A stretch of DNA of 26,003 bases from JAETTH01 sp964455975 (GTDB taxonomy: Bacteria; Bacillota; Clostridia; TANB77; CAG-508). Position 1 is the first letter of the stretch. Each line of letters begins with the position of its first letter. This document shows, in pieces, positions 7,527-16,473 of this stretch. The notes below the pieces were generated by a model. The model ran no database searches. It was given only the letters and a program-made list of their open reading frames with translations, and was not told where the DNA came from. The position numbers were made by a program, and so were the translations under genes. The stretch lies in assembly GCA_964455975.1 (NCBI GenBank), contig CAYVYP010000015.1:1-26003 (forward strand), read 5' to 3'.

Positions 7527-8252
7527 ATGAAATTAGAACAAATAGATGATGAAAATAATATACCTAAACATGTAGCTATAATAATGGATGGAAATAGAAG
7601 ATGGGCAAAAGCACATAATTTACCTACTGCTATGGGACATAAAAAAGGTGCAGAAGTTTTAGAAGAAATGATTTCGTTTTCTAATAAAATAGGAATTCAA
7701 TATTTAACAGTATATGCATTTTCAACAGAAAATTGGAAAAGAAGTAAAGAAGAAGTTGGAGCATTAATGTCTTTACTTGAAGCTTATTTAGATAAGTTTA
7801 GCAAAAGAGCAGATGATGAAAACATAAAAATAATAATGCTTGGTGAAAAAGAAGGATTATCTGAAGCTTTAATTAATAGTATAAATAAAGCAATTGAAAG
7901 AACAAAAAATAACACAGGAATGATATTTAATATGGCTTTTAATTATGGTGGAAGAGCAGAAATAATTAGAGGAATTAAACAAATATCTGAAAAAGTAAAA
8001 AATAATGAATTAGCTATAGAAAATATAGATGAACAAATAGTATCTGATTTTTTATATACTAAAAATCAACCAGATCCAGATTTACTAATAAGAACAAGTG
8101 GAGAGCAAAGAATAAGTAATTTCTTACCATGGCAATTAGTGTATTCAGAATTTGTATTTATGGATAAGTATTGGCCAGATTTTATAGGTGATGATTTATT
8201 AGAAGCAATTAATATATATCAAAAAAGAAACAGAAAATTTGGAGCAAAATAA
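7527..8252 (+). CDS. uppS: Undecaprenyl diphosphate synthase (isoprenyl transferase)
   Basis: This cis-prenyltransferase condenses isopentenyl diphosphate onto farnesyl diphosphate to make the C55 lipid carrier for cell-wall synthesis. The 241 residues carry the family motifs: HVAIIMDGNRRWA (catalytic Asp near 20), YLTVYAFSTENWKR, FNYGGRAEI, and the C-terminal PDLLIRTSGEQRISNFLPWQ. In most homologues the last motif reads RTSGE-R-SNFL, as here. Start at 7527 follows AGGGAGAAA. It is 28 bases after frr and 22 bases before cdsA, in one operon of envelope lipid genes. Confidence 0.97.
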   Translation: MKLEQIDDENNIPKHVAIIMDGNRRWAKAHNLPTAMGHKKGAEVLEEMISFSNKIGIQYLTVYAFSTENWKRSKEEVGALMSLLEAYLDKFSKRADDENIKIIMLGEKEGLSEALINSINKAIERTKNNTGMIFNMAFNYGGRAEIIRGIKQISEKVKNNELAIENIDEQIVSDFLYTKNQPDPDLLIRTSGEQRISNFLPWQLVYSEFVFMDKYWPDFIGDDLLEAINIYQKRNRKFGAK

Positions 8253-8274
8253 AAAGTAGAAAGGATTAGACATA

Positions 8275-9078
8275 ATGAATGTAAAAAGAGTAACTTCTGC
8301 ACTTTTAGGATTCCCATTAGTAGCAGTAATATTAATTTTTGGAAATAAACATATAGTAGATATAGGATTTGCAATTATAGCAGCAATGAGCTTACATGAG
8401 TTCTTCAATGCATTTAAAGCAAAAGCAAAACCGGTAATATGGATAGGATATGTAGCAGCAGCACTAATAGCATTTATGCACTTTATACCTAAAGAACAGA
8501 TTGTAAATGTAGTATCAATTTTAGTTCCAACAACAATAATGGTTTTATTTTTAAAAGTCATATTATCAAATATGAAAACAAATGTAGCAGATGTAGCTAT
8601 AACATTTTTTGGGATTTGTTATATACCATTATTTTTAATGTTTATACCACTTCTTAATGGATTAGAAAATGGAAAAATATTAATTTGGTACATAATAATA
8701 GCAGCATGGGGAACTGATATATTCGCTTATTTATCAGGAAAAAAATTTGGAAAACATAAATTTAGTAGCATAAGCCCAAATAAAACAATAGAAGGATGCA
8801 TAGGCGGTACAATTGGATCTGTTATACTAATTCTTATTTATACATATGTCTGCAACACATATTTTAGTTTAGATATAGGTTATTTATATATAACAGGTGT
8901 TGGAATATTACTTAGCCTAATAGGACAAATAGGAGATTTTGCAGCATCAAGCATAAAAAGATATGTTGGAATAAAAGATTTTAGTAATTTAATTCCAGGG
9001 CATGGAGGAATGTTAGACAGAATTGATAGTGTAATATTTATTGCTCCATTTGCATATTTTTTATTAATATTATTATAA
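8275..9078 (+). CDS. cdsA: Phosphatidate cytidylyltransferase
   Basis: CdsA makes CDP-diacylglycerol from phosphatidate and CTP, the entry point to acidic and aminophospholipids. The 267-residue protein is almost wholly membrane segments (about seven or eight). The catalytic motif AAWGTDIFAYLSGKKFGKHK is followed by SSISPNKTIEG, and the C-terminal signature SSIKRYVGIKDFSNLIPGH ... GGMLDRIDS is intact. AAAGGAT precedes the start. It follows uppS by 22 bases. In many Firmicutes dxr lies between cdsA and rseP; here it does not. Confidence 0.96.
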   Translation: MNVKRVTSALLGFPLVAVILIFGNKHIVDIGFAIIAAMSLHEFFNAFKAKAKPVIWIGYVAAALIAFMHFIPKEQIVNVVSILVPTTIMVLFLKVILSNMKTNVADVAITFFGICYIPLFLMFIPLLNGLENGKILIWYIIIAAWGTDIFAYLSGKKFGKHKFSSISPNKTIEGCIGGTIGSVILILIYTYVCNTYFSLDIGYLYITGVGILLSLIGQIGDFAASSIKRYVGIKDFSNLIPGHGGMLDRIDSVIFIAPFAYFLLILL

Positions 9079-9093
9079 TTTAGAGGTGAAATT

Positions 9094-10362
9094 TTGATAT
9101 CTTTTTTAATAAGTGCAATAAAAATAATATTTTTACTTGGCTTCCTTGTATTTATACATGAAGGAGGCCATTTTATAGTTGCAAAACTTTGCAAAGTAAA
9201 AGTAAATGAATTTGCAATTGGTTTTGGACCAACTATATGGAAAAAACAAGGAAAACAAACAAAATATGCTTTAAGACTTATCCCACTTGGTGGGTTTGTG
9301 AGTATGGAGGGTGAAGAAGAACGTTCAGAAAAAGAGGGCTCTTTTAGTAAAACAAGTATTCCTAAAAGAATAGCAATAGTTTTAGCAGGTGGATGTGTAA
9401 ACATTATATTCGGATTATTGGTATATTTCATATTAGTTTCTTGCCAGGGTGGTTATATTTCAAATGAAATTGAAGAAACAATTTCAGGATATGTAGCCCA
9501 AGAGGTTGGATTAAAACAAGGAGATAAAATTCTAAAAATAGATAATCAAGATATAAGATTAAAATCAGATTTAACTAATATTTTAAATAAATCAGAAGGA
9601 AAAGAATTAACTTTATTAATACAAAGAAATAATGAAAAACAAGAAATAAAATTAATTCCAAATGAAATAAAATCTAAAGATACAGGAATATATTTTGGAA
9701 AATCAGGAGAGAAAATATCTACTAAAGTAATAGCACTTTATCCAAATAGTCCAGCAGAAAAACAAGGAATACAAGTAAACGATGTTATAGTCAAAGTAAA
9801 TAACGAAAATGTAAATAATGACCCATATAAAGTAATAGAACTAATAAATAAAGTACAAGATGATGAAAATGTAATATTTACAATAAATAGAAAAGGTGAA
9901 GAAAAACAAATTGAAGTAACACCACAAATTGTTTCAAACTACTATATAGGAGTTACATTTAAACAAGCAGAAAATAACATATTAAATAATATGTATTATG
10001 GATTTTGGGATACAACAGATTTTGCAGGATCAATAGTAGATAATTTAAAAATGCTATTTACAGGAAAAGTAAATGCAAACCAACTTATGGGGCCAGTTGG
10101 AATATCAGAAATGGTAGCTAAAACAAATGGATTTGCAGACTTTATATATATGTTAGCATTAATTTCATTATCATTAGGAGTAACAAACCTATTACCATTC
10201 CCACCATTAGACGGAGGAAAAGTAGTAATTTATTTAATAGAAGCAATAAGGAAAAAACCAATAAGTGAAAAATTAGAAATAAATATTCAAATGATAGGAT
10301 TTGCAATACTAATAGGATTATCAATATATATAACATATAATGATATATTAAGAATATTTTAA
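9094..10362 (+). CDS. rseP: Site-2 protease RseP/RasP (membrane zinc metalloprotease)
   Basis: A site-2 protease that cleaves transmembrane segments of anti-sigma factors and leftover signal peptides. The zinc site HEGGH (residues 22-26) lies in the first membrane helix and the second metal ligand in LPFPPLDGGK (Asp373). Two PDZ-like segments sit in between (GYVAQEVGLKQGDKILKI near 130; YPNSPAEKQGIQVNDVI near 225), then two C-terminal membrane helices. The TTG at 9094 follows GAGGTG at 9083-9088 and yields MISFLISAIK. It is 15 bases after cdsA and is the last gene of the operon, ending before a terminator. Homologues often sit next to dxr and ispG, both absent here. Confidence 0.95.
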   Translation: MISFLISAIKIIFLLGFLVFIHEGGHFIVAKLCKVKVNEFAIGFGPTIWKKQGKQTKYALRLIPLGGFVSMEGEEERSEKEGSFSKTSIPKRIAIVLAGGCVNIIFGLLVYFILVSCQGGYISNEIEETISGYVAQEVGLKQGDKILKIDNQDIRLKSDLTNILNKSEGKELTLLIQRNNEKQEIKLIPNEIKSKDTGIYFGKSGEKISTKVIALYPNSPAEKQGIQVNDVIVKVNNENVNNDPYKVIELINKVQDDENVIFTINRKGEEKQIEVTPQIVSNYYIGVTFKQAENNILNNMYYGFWDTTDFAGSIVDNLKMLFTGKVNANQLMGPVGISEMVAKTNGFADFIYMLALISLSLGVTNLLPFPPLDGGKVVIYLIEAIRKKPISEKLEINIQMIGFAILIGLSIYITYNDILRIF

Positions 10363-10390
10363 ATTCACATAAAATTTACAATAAATATCA

Positions 10391-10419
10391 TTGCAAAAAA
10401 GCGTTGTGTAGCATATAAT
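10391..10419 (+). promoter_or_regulatory. Promoter for the ABC pair, inside the rseP terminator
   Basis: TTGCAA (10391-10396), exactly 17 bases, TATAAT (10414-10419). The -10 box forms the loop region of the rseP terminator hairpin, so the two signals are superimposed. Confidence 0.6.
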
Positions 10420-10439
10420 ATGTAGCACAATGTTTTTTT
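10402..10439 (+). terminator. Terminator after rseP
   Basis: CGTTGTG (10402-10408) pairs with CACAATG (10426-10432, one G-T). The inner part continues with G-T pairs and one mismatch to a TAA loop. A run of seven T (10433-10439) follows. Confidence 0.75.
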
Positions 10440-10486
10440 GTAGAATTATATAGAAGAACTTGTATAAAAAAGAAAGAAGGAAAAAC

Positions 10487-12734
10487 ATGTTAAAAGTATT
10501 AAAATATTTAAAAGAATCTTTTATATCAGTAACAGTAATAATATTATTGTTAATATTACAAGCATCATGTGATTTGGCACTTCCAGATTACACATCAAAA
10601 ATTGTAAATGTTGGTATACAACAAGGAGGAATTGAAAATGTATCTCCTGACGTTATTACAAAATCTACAATGGAAAACTTAATGATGTTTACTGATAATG
10701 GAGAAAAAATAAAAGAAAGTTATACTGAAATTTCTAAAGATAATTTAAGTAGTAAAGATTATGAGAAATACTTAAAAAAATATCCAGTATTAGAAAATGA
10801 AAATTTATACATAAAAAATGAATTAAGTAGCCAAAAACAAGAAGAATTAAATACATTAATGTCAAAACCACTTATGGTTATATATAGCTTAAATAATGAG
10901 CAAACAGCAAGCCAAATTAAAGAACAAATGTTATCTAATATTCCAGAACCTCAAAAAAGTATAATGCAAAATTTAAGTGTAATAGATATAATAAAACAAA
11001 TGCCGAAAGCACAATTAGATACAATGCTTTCCAATATAAATGAAAAATTAGATGCAATGCAAGAAAGTATATTATCACAAGCAGCTATAGGAGCAGTAAA
11101 AGAAGAATACAAAAAAATAGGAATTAATATTGATAACTTACAAACTAATTATATTATAATTTCAGGATTAAAAATGCTTGGTATTTCATTAGTAATAATG
11201 GCAGCAGCTATTGTTATTATGTGTTTATCAGCAAGAGTAGCAGCGAAATTAGCAAAAACATTAAGAGAAAAAGTATTTAAAAAAGTATTAAATTTTTCAA
11301 ATAAAGAATTTACGCAGTTTAGTACAGCATCATTAATTACACGTTCAACAAATGACGTACAGCAAATACAAGGCTTAATTGCAATGCTATTTAGAGTTGT
11401 TATATATGCTCCAATAATTGGTATTGGAGGGTTTTTAAGAGTATTAAGCCAAAGTGAAAACCAAATGGCATGGATTATAGGAGTAGCAGTTGGTGCAATA
11501 ATATTTATTGTAGGAACTTTATTTGTTATAGCAATGCCTAAATTCAAAAAGTTGCAAGATTTAATAGATAAAGTAAATTTAGTAGCAAGAGAAATATTAA
11601 CAGGACTTCCCGTAATTAGAGCATTTAATACAGAGAAAAAAGAAGAAAAACGTTTTGACGAAGCAAATAAAGATTTAACAAAAACCAATTTATTTGTAAA
11701 TAGAGCAATGAGTTTTATGATGCCAATTTTAATGCTTGTTATGAACTGTATTACACTTCTTATTGTATGGGTTGGAGCAAAAAATGTTGAAGCAGGAGTT
11801 ATGCAAGTAGGAACTATGATGGCATTTATTCAATATACAATGCAAATAGTAATGAGCTTTTTAATGATATCAATGGTATCTATAATGCTTCCAAGAGCAG
11901 CTGTATCTGCTAAACGTATAAATGAAGTATTAGAAACAGAAGAATTTATAAAAGAAACTAAAAAACCAAAACAATTAGATAATAAAAAAGCAGGTTTAGT
12001 AGAATTTAAAAATGTATCCTTTAAATATCCTGATGGAGATGAAGAACTTTTATCAGATATAACTTTTACAGCTAAACCAGGGCAGACAACTGCAATAATA
12101 GGAAGTACAGGAAGCGGAAAATCTACAATAGTAAATTTAATACCAAGATTTTATGATGTAACAGGTGGAGAACTTTTAATAGATGGTGTAAATATAAAAG
12201 ATATAAGTTTAATAGATTTAAATAAAATTATAGGATTTGTACCACAAAAAGGAATCTTGTTTTCAGGAACAATAGAATCTAATATTAAATATGGAAATCC
12301 AGAGATGCCAGATGAGCAAATGATAGAAGCAGCAGAAATTGCACAAGCAAAAGAATTTATAGAAGCTAAACCAGAAAAATATAAAGAAGAAATTTCACAG
12401 CGGAGGAAGTAATGTATCTGGTGGTCAAAAACAACGTTTATCTATAGCAAGGGCTATTGCAATTGACCCAGAAATATTAGTATTTGATGATAGTTTTTCA
12501 GCATTAGATTTTAAAACAGATAGTTTATTAAGGCAAGAATTATCTAAAAAAACTAAAAATAAAACTGTAATAATAGTAGCACAGAGAATAAATACAATTT
12601 TAAATGCAGACCAAATTATAGTTTTAGAAGATGGAAAAATTGTAGGAAAAGGCAATCATGCTGAACTTATGAAAACAAATGAAATATATAAACAAATTGC
12701 TTTATCACAATTATCAAAGGAGGAATTGGAATAA
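10487..12734 (+). CDS. ABC exporter subunit A (degenerate ATPase site), with +1 shift at CGG
   Basis: A fused membrane plus ATPase subunit of a type IV ABC exporter, about 748 residues when restored. ATG 10487 is 6 bases after AAGG; a TTG at 10460 has no ribosome site. TM1 is about 13-31, then an unusually long extracytoplasmic loop (about 32-220, Met-, Gln- and Ser-rich), then five more helices. Walker A GSTGSGKST is at 539-547. A single-frame reading stops at 12412 just before the signature motif. Skipping the C of CGG 12401-12403 gives ISQGGSNVSGGQKQRLSIA, Walker B ILVFDDS, SALD and IIVAQR, then a stop at 12732-12734. The catalytic Glu is Asp668 and the switch His is Gln699, so this is the non-hydrolysing half. 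The stop overlaps the next start (TAATG). LmrC/BmrC/TM287-like; substrate unknown. Confidence 0.92.
12401..12404 (+). other. CGG-A +1 frameshift site 4 (ABC subunit A codon 639)
   Basis: CAG CGG AGG AAG TAA becomes CAG (C) GGA GGA AGT AAT, restoring Q-G-G-S-N-V-S-G-G-Q, the ABC signature region, and 110 residues in total. It is the only in-frame CGG in the gene. Confidence 0.9.
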
Positions 12735-14584
12735 TGGAAAAAGTAAATAATAAGCCTCCAATGATGAAAGGTCCAGGACCCGGAGGATCAATGCGAGGAG
12801 CAGTAGAAAAAGCAAAAGATTTTAAAGGAACATTAAAAAAATTAACATCAAGACTTGCTAAATATAAAATAGCAATAATTATTGTAATAATTTTTTCAAT
12901 AGGAAGTACTATTTTTAGTATTGTTGGACCTAAAATATTAGGAAATGCAACAACAGAAATATTTAATGGGTTAGTGAATAAAGTAAGTGGAACAGGTGGA
13001 ATTGATTTTGGAAAAATTGGGCAAATAATGATTCTACTTATAGTTTTATATGGTATAAGTGCTGCATTCAACTTAATACAAGGATATACAATGTCTGGAG
13101 TAGCACAAAAGTTAACATATAAAATAAGAAATGAATTAACAGAAAAAATTAATAAATTACCAATGAAATATTTCGATAAAAGAACAAATGGAGAAGTATT
13201 ATCTATAATAACAAATGATATAGATACCTTAAGTATGGGACTAAACCAAAGTATTACTCAAATAATAACCTCTATTTGTACAATAATAGGAATATTAATA
13301 ATGATGTTTTCTATAAGCTGGGAAATGACATTAGTTAGTATAATAATTTTACCAGTATCAGGTTTGATACTAAAAAAAGTAATAGGAAAATCACAAAAAT
13401 ATTTTGTTAAACAACAAGAATATTTAGGACATGTAAATGGTCAAGTAGAAGAAACATATAGCGGACACAATATAGTAAAAGTATTTGGTGGAGAACAAAG
13501 AGAAGAAGAAGAATTTAAAAAACAAAATAATGAATTATATAAATCTGGATGGAGAGCACAATTTTTATCAGGATTAATGTTTCCATTAATGAACTTTATT
13601 GGAAACGTAGGATATGTTGCAGTAGCAATACTTGGTGGATATTTAGCAATAAAAGGAAGAATTACAGTTGGTAATATACAAAGTTTTATTCAATACAATA
13701 AACAATTTACACAACCAATAGGTCAATTAGCACAAATTTCTAGTACAATACAATCTATGATTGCAGCTGCAGAAAGAGTATTTGCATTTTTAGAAGAAAA
13801 AGAAGAAATACAAGATGTTAAAACACCAGTGGGAATAGATGATATAAAAGGAAATATAACTTTTGACCATGTTCATTTTGGATATGATGAAGATAAAGCA
13901 ATAATAAATGATTTTAATTGTGAAGTTAAAGATGGACAAAAAATTGCTATAGTAGGTCCGACAGGTGCAGGAAAAACAACCATGGTAAAATTGCTTATGA
14001 GATTTTATGATGTAAATAATGGAGCAATTTTAATTGACGGTAATAACATAAAAGAATTTAAACGTGGACAGCTACGTAGCTTATTTGGAATGGTACTTCA
14101 AGATACATGGTTATTTGGAGGAACAATAAAAGATAATATAAAATATGGAAAAGAAGATGCAACAGATTCAGAAGTAATAGAAGCAGCAAAAGCAGCACAT
14201 GTACATCATTACATAAAGACACTCCCAAAATCATATGAAGCAATAATAAATGAAGAATCAAGTAATATTTCTAGTGGACAAAAGCAACTTTTAACAATAG
14301 CAAGAGTAATTTTAGCAGACCCTAAAATATTAATATTAGATGAAGCAACATCAAGTATAGATACAAGAACAGAAATACAAATTCAATCAGCAATGGATAA
14401 CTTAATGAAAGGAAGAACAAGCTTTATAATAGCACATAGATTATCTACAATAAAAAATGCAGACTTAATATTAGTTATGGACCATGGAGATATAGTAGAA
14501 CAAGGAACACACGAAGATTTACTAGTAAAAGACGGATTTTATGCAAAATTATACAATTCTCAATTTGATGAAGGAGAAGAGTAA
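12734..14584 (+). CDS. ABC exporter subunit B (catalytic ATPase site)
   Basis: A 616-residue fused membrane-ATPase half-transporter, partner of the preceding subunit. It has a Gly/Pro/Met-rich N-terminal tail (NKPPMMKGPGPGGSM), six membrane helices between about 45 and 330, and an ATPase domain with Walker A GPTGAGKTT (408-416), Q-loop VLQDTWLFGG, signature NISSGQ (511-516), Walker B ILILDE (532-537), D-loop SSID and switch His568. Its Walker B Glu and His are intact but its signature is altered (ISSGQ). With subunit A having SGGQ but lacking Glu and His, the pair forms one active and one degenerate ATP site, as in LmrCD, BmrCD and TM287/288. Start ATG shares one base with the stop of subunit A. 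Probably a lipid, peptide or drug exporter. Confidence 0.94.
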   Translation: MEKVNNKPPMMKGPGPGGSMRGAVEKAKDFKGTLKKLTSRLAKYKIAIIIVIIFSIGSTIFSIVGPKILGNATTEIFNGLVNKVSGTGGIDFGKIGQIMILLIVLYGISAAFNLIQGYTMSGVAQKLTYKIRNELTEKINKLPMKYFDKRTNGEVLSIITNDIDTLSMGLNQSITQIITSICTIIGILIMMFSISWEMTLVSIIILPVSGLILKKVIGKSQKYFVKQQEYLGHVNGQVEETYSGHNIVKVFGGEQREEEEFKKQNNELYKSGWRAQFLSGLMFPLMNFIGNVGYVAVAILGGYLAIKGRITVGNIQSFIQYNKQFTQPIGQLAQISSTIQSMIAAAERVFAFLEEKEEIQDVKTPVGIDDIKGNITFDHVHFGYDEDKAIINDFNCEVKDGQKIAIVGPTGAGKTTMVKLLMRFYDVNNGAILIDGNNIKEFKRGQLRSLFGMVLQDTWLFGGTIKDNIKYGKEDATDSEVIEAAKAAHVHHYIKTLPKSYEAIINEESSNISSGQKQLLTIARVILADPKILILDEATSSIDTRTEIQIQSAMDNLMKGRTSFIIAHRLSTIKNADLILVMDHGDIVEQGTHEDLLVKDGFYAKLYNSQFDEGEE

Positions 14585-14653
14585 AATACAAGGGGGCAAC
14601 ATTTAAAATATTAAAGGTGTTGTCACGTGAAATATAATCTAGATATTGGGAAA

Positions 14654-14774
14654 TGTAGGGGTCGGCGTCCTCGACGACCCTAAAATTCAATTAACAGATA
14701 TTGGGTATATTGTAGAGAAATATATGAATAATATAAATTACATATCAGGGTCGTCGAGGACGCCGACCCCTACA
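14654..14774. repeat. Inverted pair of GTAG-headed REP-like repeats (REPIN/BIME-like)
   Basis: Two 28-base arms (14654-14681 and 14747-14774) are perfect reverse complements, separated by 65 AT-rich bases. Each arm begins (on its outer side) with GTAG and contains its own short palindrome GGGTCG ... CGACCC. GTAG followed by a hairpin is the established form of REP sequences moved by RAYT (TnpA-REP) transposases. The arms are strongly GC-rich in an AT-rich chromosome. No transposase is in the window. The element fills most of the 297-base gap between the ABC pair and the deacetylase; the remaining bases 14585-14653 hold only a weak GGCAACA/TGTTGTC pairing. Confidence 0.8.
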
Positions 14775-14818
14775 GTGCAAAAAATGTAATATTGAAACCA
14801 AATAATTCGACATTTTTA

Positions 14819-14847
14819 TTGAAAGATAAATTGAACAATGATATAAT
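14819..14847 (+). promoter_or_regulatory. Sigma-A type promoter for the deacetylase gene
   Basis: TTGAAA (14819-14824), 17 bases, TATAAT (14842-14847), 35 bases before the ATG. Confidence 0.7.
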
Positions 14848-14881
14848 AAAATTATCTTGAAAGGTAAGGGATGATTTTATT

Positions 14882-16405
14882 ATGAATAAATTATATATAA
14901 TAGAAATTGCAATAGCTATAGCATTATTACTATTTTTTCTTGTATTTTTTATAGCAAGGAAAAATAAATGTAAATCAGTTGTAAAATCATATTCTAAAGC
15001 TGCTATTCCAATTTTACTAATTGCAGTAATTGGAATTGGAGCACAATACATTTTTGAAAGACCTCAAATAGATATTGCAAATTTAAATGTAGTAGAGGTA
15101 TTTTCTAAAGAGAAACTTGAAAATCCTAAAGCTATGTACCATAATGAAGATATAACAAATAAAGTAGAAGTAATTGGTGAAGTGGATTTTTCAAAAATTG
15201 GAAAATATGAAGTTGAATATAAAATACCATATTTAAATTCTTATATAACTCAAAAGCAAACTATAGAAATTGTGGACAAACAAGCACCTATTATAGAACT
15301 TGTTGGAGAAGAAATATATTCTCAATCATACAAAAAAGATTATACAGAACCAGGGTATAAGGCAACAGATAATTATGATGGAGATTTAACCCCAAAAGTG
15401 ACTTCAGAAAAAGAAGATATAACTGAAAAACAATATATAATGCACTATAAAGTTTCAGATTCTTCAGGAAATGAAGCTACTAAAGAAAGAACAGTAAATA
15501 TAGTAGATGATATTGCTCCAGAAATAACATTAAATAATGATGCAAATAATGTTTTATATGTAGGGGAAACTTTTACAGATAAAGGTGCAACAGCAAAAGA
15601 TGAAATAGATGGAGATTTAACTTCTAAACTTCAAAAAGAAGGAAGTGTTGATACTTCAAAAGAAGGAACTTATAAAATAACATATAGTGTAACAGATAAT
15701 AGTGGTAATGTTGGAAAAGCAACAATAACAGTAACAGTTATTAGTAAAACATCAGTAAATACAGGAATTAGCAGTCCAGGAGTAATATATTTAACATTTG
15801 ATGATGGTCCAAGTACAGATATAACACCTAAAATATTAGATATCTTAAAACAAAAAAATGTAAAAGCAACATTTTTTATATTAAATTATAGTGATAGCAA
15901 AGAATATTTAGTAAAAAGAGAAGTAGAAGAGGGACACACAGTAGGAATACATGGGTATTCACATGTATATAGAGATATATATAAATCAGAATCTGCATTT
16001 ATGGATAATATAACAAAATTAAGAGCTAAAGTTAAAGCAAGTACAGGTTATGATAGTACAATAATAAGGTTTCCAGGAGGAAGCTCAAATGCAGTAAGTA
16101 AATTTAATCCAGGAGTAATGACAAGGCTTACTAAACTTGTAGTAGCAGAAGGATATAAATATTTTGATTGGAATGTAGGCTCAGGAGATGCAGGAGATGT
16201 AAAAACAACAGAAGGCGTATATAATAATGTAACTAGAAACTTAAGTAAATCAAAAGCAAATGTTGTATTAATGCATGATTTTGGAGGAAACACAAAAACA
16301 CTAAATGCCTTAGCAAATATAATAGATTATGGAAAGAAAAATGGATATACATTTGATAGAATTACACAAGCAACAGCAATGGTTACACATCGCTTAAATA
16401 ATTAA
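14882..16405 (+). CDS. Membrane-anchored polysaccharide deacetylase with Ig-like repeats
   Basis: The 507-residue protein probably removes N-acetyl groups from peptidoglycan or another surface glycan outside the cell. Two membrane segments (about 5-25 and 40-56) anchor it. A first beta domain (about 60-132) and two DUF5011-type Ig-like modules (about 134-208 and 212-288; both with DGDLT and SGN motifs) act as a stalk. The NodB domain (300-500) has the metal and catalytic motifs TFDDGP (305-310), HGYSH (357-361), RFPGG (396-400), FDWNVGSGD and VLMHD (462-466). All key residues are present, so it should be active. The start at 14882 has only a loose AAGGTAAGGG upstream; an ATG at 14871 is closed by a stop after four codons. 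It is a single-gene unit with its own promoter and terminator. PdaA/PgdA-like in role, not certain in substrate. Confidence 0.92.
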   Translation: MNKLYIIEIAIAIALLLFFLVFFIARKNKCKSVVKSYSKAAIPILLIAVIGIGAQYIFERPQIDIANLNVVEVFSKEKLENPKAMYHNEDITNKVEVIGEVDFSKIGKYEVEYKIPYLNSYITQKQTIEIVDKQAPIIELVGEEIYSQSYKKDYTEPGYKATDNYDGDLTPKVTSEKEDITEKQYIMHYKVSDSSGNEATKERTVNIVDDIAPEITLNNDANNVLYVGETFTDKGATAKDEIDGDLTSKLQKEGSVDTSKEGTYKITYSVTDNSGNVGKATITVTVISKTSVNTGISSPGVIYLTFDDGPSTDITPKILDILKQKNVKATFFILNYSDSKEYLVKREVEEGHTVGIHGYSHVYRDIYKSESAFMDNITKLRAKVKASTGYDSTIIRFPGGSSNAVSKFNPGVMTRLTKLVVAEGYKYFDWNVGSGDAGDVKTTEGVYNNVTRNLSKSKANVVLMHDFGGNTKTLNALANIIDYGKKNGYTFDRITQATAMVTHRLNN

Positions 16406-16416
16406 AAATAAATATA

Positions 16417-16451
16417 AAAAAGTTGGTTAATTTTAAATTTGCCAACTTTTT
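16417..16451 (+). terminator. Rho-independent terminator after the deacetylase
   Basis: A 10-bp stem (16417-16426 with 16442-16451: AAAAAGTTGG with CCAACTTTTT) and 15-base loop ending in a T run. It lies only 23 bases before the next ATG. Confidence 0.8.
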
Positions 16452-16473
16452 AAATAAGAAGGAAGTAAAAAAC

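Noticed and set aside
8880..9431. Minus-strand open frame across the cdsA-rseP junction
   Set aside because: Antisense to two certain genes; composition typical of a shadow frame.
12425..12655. A separate minus-strand gene over the end of ABC subunit A
   Set aside because: It is the antisense of the Walker B and H-loop coding region, which is clearly coding on the plus strand after the CGG shift.
14589..14626. Terminator after the ABC pair (GGCAACA with TGTTGTC)
   Set aside because: The stem is short, the loop long and no T-tract follows.
16423..16473. N-terminal extension of the AlkD-like protein from TTG 16423
   Set aside because: It lies within a terminator stem and has no ribosome site; ATG 16474 does.
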